From CAXXOK01 sp963663285 (GTDB lineage Bacteria; Bacillota; Clostridia; Christensenellales; Aristaeellaceae): 64,000 bases of DNA. The notes beneath the pieces were generated by a model that saw only the letters and a program-made list of their open reading frames with translations, had not been told where the DNA came from and made no database searches. Positions 61,295-64,000 of this stretch are shown here, piece by piece; the stretch's first letter is position 1; every line of letters begins with the position of its first letter. The stretch is from contig CAXXNI010000002.1 of the NCBI GenBank assembly GCA_963663285.2, positions 992,001 to 1,056,000 of the forward strand. Reading direction: 5' to 3'. The translations under genes and the position numbers were made by a program.

Positions 61295-62167
61295 ATGGAA
61301 AACTGGGTTTGGTATTTCTTCGCCTATGCTTTTTTAGGCTGGTGTACCGAGGTCGTATTCGCAGCCATAAAAAACGGGCGGTTTATCAACCGTGGCTTTC
61401 TCAGCGGCCCGTTATGCCCTATTTATGGATTTGGCCTTGTCGGTGTGCTGGCTATGCTTACGCCTGCACAGCATAACATATGGTTGTTATACCTTGGTTC
61501 CGTCATCGTTACGACCGTTTTAGAACTGGTAACCGGTTTTGTAATGTCTAAGCTGTTTCACCAGCGGTGGTGGGATTACAGCAAGATGCCGCTGAATATT
61601 GGCGGTTATGTATGTCTGCCGTTTTCACTCATTTGGGGCGCCGCATGTGTTTTCATTATCACCATACTCCATCCCATCATCAGCGGGCTGGTAGGTATCA
61701 TCCCTGCACCATGGCACGTACTGCTGCTTTATGTATTCTCCGCTGTATTTCTGCTTGACGTTGTTTTGGCTGTTGCAAAAGCATTCAAGTTGGATCGCCG
61801 TCTCAAACAGATAGATGAACTATCAGATGCTTTGCGCGTACTATCCGACAAGTTGGGTGAAACCATGGCAGACGGTGCGCTTTTGATAAAGGAAGCCGAC
61901 AGTTATGCACGGGATGAGCTGCACGCAACAAGCCAACGCGCGTACAATGCGTTATTGGAAAGCAATCCAAAAACAGTTGCGGAATTGCGGGCGCGCCGGG
62001 ATGAGCTAAAGGATAAATATGCCCGAATTGTCGACCGTCTAAGCCACGAGCACCGGCGCACCTTGCGTGCGTTTCCCCATTTACGTTCCCTACGCAACCC
62101 CGCTGCGCTCAGCGCAGTAAAGGAAAAACTTGCCCAACACCGCAACGGTAAGGGCAAGCAGCAATAA
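61295..62167 (+). CDS. Putative ABC transporter permease domain protein (CmpB type)
   Basis: 290-residue membrane protein. The opening WVWYFFAYAFLGWCTEVVFA with NRGFLSGPLCPIYGFG is the signature of a widespread uncharacterised family annotated as putative ABC permease. About five membrane segments occupy residues 1-165. The C-terminal 120 residues are a charged helical cytoplasmic region. No ATPase gene adjoins, so a transport role is unproven. ATG after CAAGGAGTGGAAAT; 32 bases after ligA. Confidence 0.82.
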   Translation: MENWVWYFFAYAFLGWCTEVVFAAIKNGRFINRGFLSGPLCPIYGFGLVGVLAMLTPAQHNIWLLYLGSVIVTTVLELVTGFVMSKLFHQRWWDYSKMPLNIGGYVCLPFSLIWGAACVFIITILHPIISGLVGIIPAPWHVLLLYVFSAVFLLDVVLAVAKAFKLDRRLKQIDELSDALRVLSDKLGETMADGALLIKEADSYARDELHATSQRAYNALLESNPKTVAELRARRDELKDKYARIVDRLSHEHRRTLRAFPHLRSLRNPAALSAVKEKLAQHRNGKGKQQ

Positions 62168-62201
62168 CTTACGGATGATATTTTGAAAAGGAAGCGATTT
62201 T

Positions 62202-62456
62202 ATGCGTTGTGGTTGCCCACATTGCGATACTTTTATGATTCAGGAAGAAGATAGCCAGAGCGCCTGCGTATGCCCCAATTGCGGCTACCGCTGCAACGCC
62301 TGTTTAGGCACCGGTTCGGCGATAACGCGTGAAGACTTGGAAAAACTGCGCAATACAGAGTGGTTCACGCCCATGTTCGATGGCGCACCTGACGATGAGC
62401 CGTCCGCCAACCAACCGCTTAGCCCAGAACCCCCAGATGCTCCATCAAAATTTTAA
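62202..62456 (+). CDS. Small zinc-ribbon protein
   Basis: 84-residue protein. Cysteines occur as CGCPHC, CVCPNCGYRCNAC, giving at least two CxxC knuckles for a zinc ribbon. The C-terminal third is Pro- and acid-rich and likely disordered. Ribosome site AAAGGAAGCGATTTT. It ends inside the convergent mntP gene: the two coding sequences overlap by 38 bases. Function unknown. Confidence 0.78.
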   Translation: MRCGCPHCDTFMIQEEDSQSACVCPNCGYRCNACLGTGSAITREDLEKLRNTEWFTPMFDGAPDDEPSANQPLSPEPPDAPSKF

Positions 62457-62982
62457 GGCCGATTGCGATGAGTACGATCCCTCCGGCCACCTCGGCTTTT
62501 TGCTTCATCTTTGTGCCAAAACGATGGCCGATCATCACTCCGATAAAGGAAAGTGCAAAAGTAATTACGCCTATTTCCACAACAGCTGGAATAATCGGCG
62601 TTTGCAAAAACGCAAAGGTAATACCGACTGCAAGCGCATCAATACTGGTAGCGACAGACAGTACCAGCAATTCATTATAATTCAGCTTACCGTCAATCGG
62701 GCAAACTTCATCCGGTTGGTCATGAAGCGCTTCCCATAACATTTTTCCGCCGATGTATGCTAAAAGCCCAAAGGCAATCCAATGGTCTACCGCTGTAATG
62801 TAGCCCTGAAACTGCTTGCCCAGCGTCCAGCCGACCAGCGGCATCATAAGCTGAAATCCTCCAAAAAACAAGGCGATGATCGTCGCTTGCCCATAACGGA
62901 TCGTTTTCATGCACAGCCCTTTGCACAAGGACACGGCAAAGGCATCCATCGATAGTCCAATGGCGATTAATACCAGTTGCAA
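62419..62982 (-). CDS. mntP: Manganese efflux pump MntP
   Basis: Exports Mn2+ across the membrane. Six membrane segments and the family Asp-bearing motifs LIAIGLSMDAFAVSLCKGL and SVATSIDALAVGITFAFL are present, one in each half. About 187 residues. The frame opens at a GTG (62991), but GGAG almost touches it. The TTG at 62982 lies seven bases after TTGGAG and matches the usual N-terminus better. A promoter lies at 63079-63107. I looked for the manganese yybP-ykoY riboswitch in the leader and did not see it. Confidence 0.9.
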   Translation of the reverse strand: MQLVLIAIGLSMDAFAVSLCKGLCMKTIRYGQATIIALFFGGFQLMMPLVGWTLGKQFQGYITAVDHWIAFGLLAYIGGKMLWEALHDQPDEVCPIDGKLNYNELLVLSVATSIDALAVGITFAFLQTPIIPAVVEIGVITFALSFIGVMIGHRFGTKMKQKAEVAGGIVLIAIGLKILMEHLGVLG

Positions 62983-63014
62983 AAAAATCACTCCAACAGT
63001 GTAGTCATCGCCGC

Positions 63015-63055
63015 GTTAAACCGCGGCTCCATTGTGAAAACATGCGGCTCGGTGC
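63015..63055 (-). promoter_or_regulatory. Leader hairpin upstream of mntP
   Basis: The ~90-base leader between the promoter and mntP contains GCCGCG-GTTTAA-CGCGGC, a six-base-pair hairpin (about 63014-63031), plus less certain pairing upstream. It may affect translation, but no known riboswitch fold was matched. Confidence 0.35.
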
Positions 63056-63078
63056 CACATAGTATTCATAATATGCTG

Positions 63079-63107
63079 ATTATAACGATCCCCCTAATTC
63101 CTGTCAA
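63079..63107 (-). promoter_or_regulatory. SigmaA-type promoter of mntP
   Basis: On the minus strand: TTGACA (63107-63102), 17 bases, TATAAT (63084-63079). Perfect match to both hexamers. Confidence 0.82.
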
Positions 63108-63128
63108 ACCAAAACCGGAGGAGAATCC

Positions 63129-63809
63129 ATGAAAAACAATCCTAAAAGCTCCCATCAAGAATTGCCGTCTGTTGCGTCGCCTGTGCTCACCGAAACCCTT
63201 CGTGATCTGCCTTTAGCCGAAACACTCTATGACGCGGCTGCTCAGCAGTGTGATATTGCAGACGCCTATTTTTCCGGCGATGTAGCAAACCATATATATG
63301 GTACTGCTCTGGAGTTTTCCGGCTGCCGGTTTGAACGCTGCACTTTTGCTGAATGGGAATGCAAGCGCGTCGCTTTTGTAGATTGCGTTTTGGATCATTG
63401 TGATATAAGTGGTTTACGGCTGGAAAACGTAACCTTTCAACGCGTCCGCTTTTCCGCATGCCGCCTTACCGGTACGGAGTTTTTAAATGCGGCGCTGATG
63501 AACGTCTCCTTTCAAGAGTGTACATGTGATTATTTTGCGCTCTCCGACAGCAAATGCACACATGTTGTATGGGAAAACTGCCAATTGCGGGAAAGCCTGT
63601 GGCAATCAGTAACGCTGAAAACTTCCGCTTTCCGCAACTGTGATTTCACCGCCTCTCAAATACGTTATATGCCGATGTCAGGCCAGGATATGACCACATG
63701 CACTTTATCCGACATCCAGATTGATCCGCACGATTTACGCGGCATGCGGGTGTCTCCTGTACAGGGTCTATTGTTTTGTACCCTGCTTGGTTTAGAAATA
63801 GCCGATTGA
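63129..63809 (+). CDS. Pentapeptide-repeat protein
   Basis: 226-residue protein whose centre (about 55-190) shows the five-residue beta-helix pattern A/C-x-[L/F]-x-x, for example LEFSGCRFERCTFAEWECKR, VAFVDCVLDHCDISGL and LRESLWQSVTLKTSAFRNC. Related folds include Qnr and MfpA DNA mimics, but function cannot be assigned from the repeat alone. N-terminal 50 residues are not repeat. ATG after CCGGAGGAGAATCC. Divergent from mntP. Confidence 0.85.
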   Translation: MKNNPKSSHQELPSVASPVLTETLRDLPLAETLYDAAAQQCDIADAYFSGDVANHIYGTALEFSGCRFERCTFAEWECKRVAFVDCVLDHCDISGLRLENVTFQRVRFSACRLTGTEFLNAALMNVSFQECTCDYFALSDSKCTHVVWENCQLRESLWQSVTLKTSAFRNCDFTASQIRYMPMSGQDMTTCTLSDIQIDPHDLRGMRVSPVQGLLFCTLLGLEIAD

Positions 63810-63859
63810 AGATACAAAATAAGGGCTCTATTCATATTTCCCCGCCCTGCAACCGTATA

Positions 63860-63896
63860 AAAAGAAAGCAGCGCTAAGATAGCGCTGCTTTCTTTT
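63860..63896. terminator. Bidirectional terminator
   Basis: AAAAGAAAGCAGCGCTA / TAGCGCTGCTTTCTTTT, a perfect 17-bp stem with an AGA loop, between the pentapeptide-repeat gene and the convergent partial gene. Confidence 0.87.
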
Positions 63897-63905
63897 ACCT
63901 CATAT

Positions 63906-64000
63906 CTAACGCATTGGCATGCTTTGATCAATCTGTTGACGCGTCATGCGGATATCCGTTAGTTTTTCGCTGATGGAGCGATCCAACTGTGCTAACACAT
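63906..64000 (-). CDS. C-terminal end of an unidentified protein (partial)
   Basis: A frame ending at the stop 63906-63908 runs to the window edge and gives about 30 residues, including LDRSISEKLTDIRMTRQQID. It is helical and charged, with no recognised motif. The terminator just beyond it supports a real gene end. Confidence 0.55.
   Translation of the reverse strand, partial: VLAQLDRSISEKLTDIRMTRQQIDQSMPMR

Noticed and set aside
62983..63072. Possible manganese (yybP-ykoY) riboswitch before mntP
   Set aside because: The leader is only about 90 bases and I did not find the conserved loops of that riboswitch; only a short hairpin is visible.
1..64000. CRISPR arrays, complete insertion sequences, prophage modules and rRNA genes
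   Set aside because: No regularly spaced repeats, intact transposase, integrase, phage structural genes or rRNA sequences were seen on either strand.

Overview
The window looks like a chromosome segment of an anaerobic, Gram-positive member of the Clostridia. This rests on an ArgR/NadK/TlyA/Dxs gene run, an oxygen-sensitive trimeric [FeFe]-hydrogenase, a GTP-type PEP carboxykinase, a probable sortase-anchored surface protein, TTGACA/TATAAT promoters with GGAGG ribosome sites, and a one-piece tmRNA beside smpB. I cannot place it below class from sequence alone. Most of the window is housekeeping; the more accessory-looking, A+T-richer parts are about 20.5-31 kb and 50.8-56 kb.

Layout. 0-7.9 kb: a tight minus-strand run (alpha/beta hydrolase, membrane-anchored MurF-like ligase, D-Ala-D-Ala ligase, dxs, tlyA, nadK, argR). 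8-9.4 kb: PfkB sugar-phosphate kinase overlapping a GNAT gene. 9.7-11.8 kb: a large membrane protein. 11.95-18.05 kb: strong promoter, ~390-nt leader, then an [FeFe]-hydrogenase operon whose NuoF-like subunit is fused to a complete GltD/NfnB-like NADPH oxidoreductase. 18-20 kb: two exported proteins. 20.5-27.6 kb: HsdR-N-like nuclease, CrtI-like FAD dehydrogenase, SDR, NTF2-like protein, UV endonuclease and Rieske oxygenase. 27.6-31.2 kb: a probable insertion in the ssrA 3' end, carrying pckG, an unknown ORF and an hsdR scrap.

31.2-41 kb: ssrA, smpB, proA, MATE pump, YbaK deacylase, RluB, a two-gene cassette of a GrpE-like membrane protein and a membrane-inserting Hsp70, and icd. 41-44 kb: GGDEF protein, small membrane protein, GNAT. 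44.4-50.8 kb: a peptide-type ABC transporter operon ending in a double-cupin gene, read from a promoter with two palindromic operators and divergent from a TetR-family gene. 51.7-55.8 kb: exported hydrolase, surface protein with sorting signal, coiled-coil/beta-helix fibre protein. 56.1-64 kb: tRNA-Lys, yerC, pcrA, ligA, membrane protein, zinc ribbon, mntP, pentapeptide-repeat protein, and the 3' end of one more gene.

The strongest candidates for something new are the membrane Hsp70 cassette (36.6-39.4 kb), the hydrogenase NuoF-GltD fusion (12.9-16.0 kb), and the ssrA islet with its displaced terminator. All functional statements come from motif recognition by eye; no database search was run.
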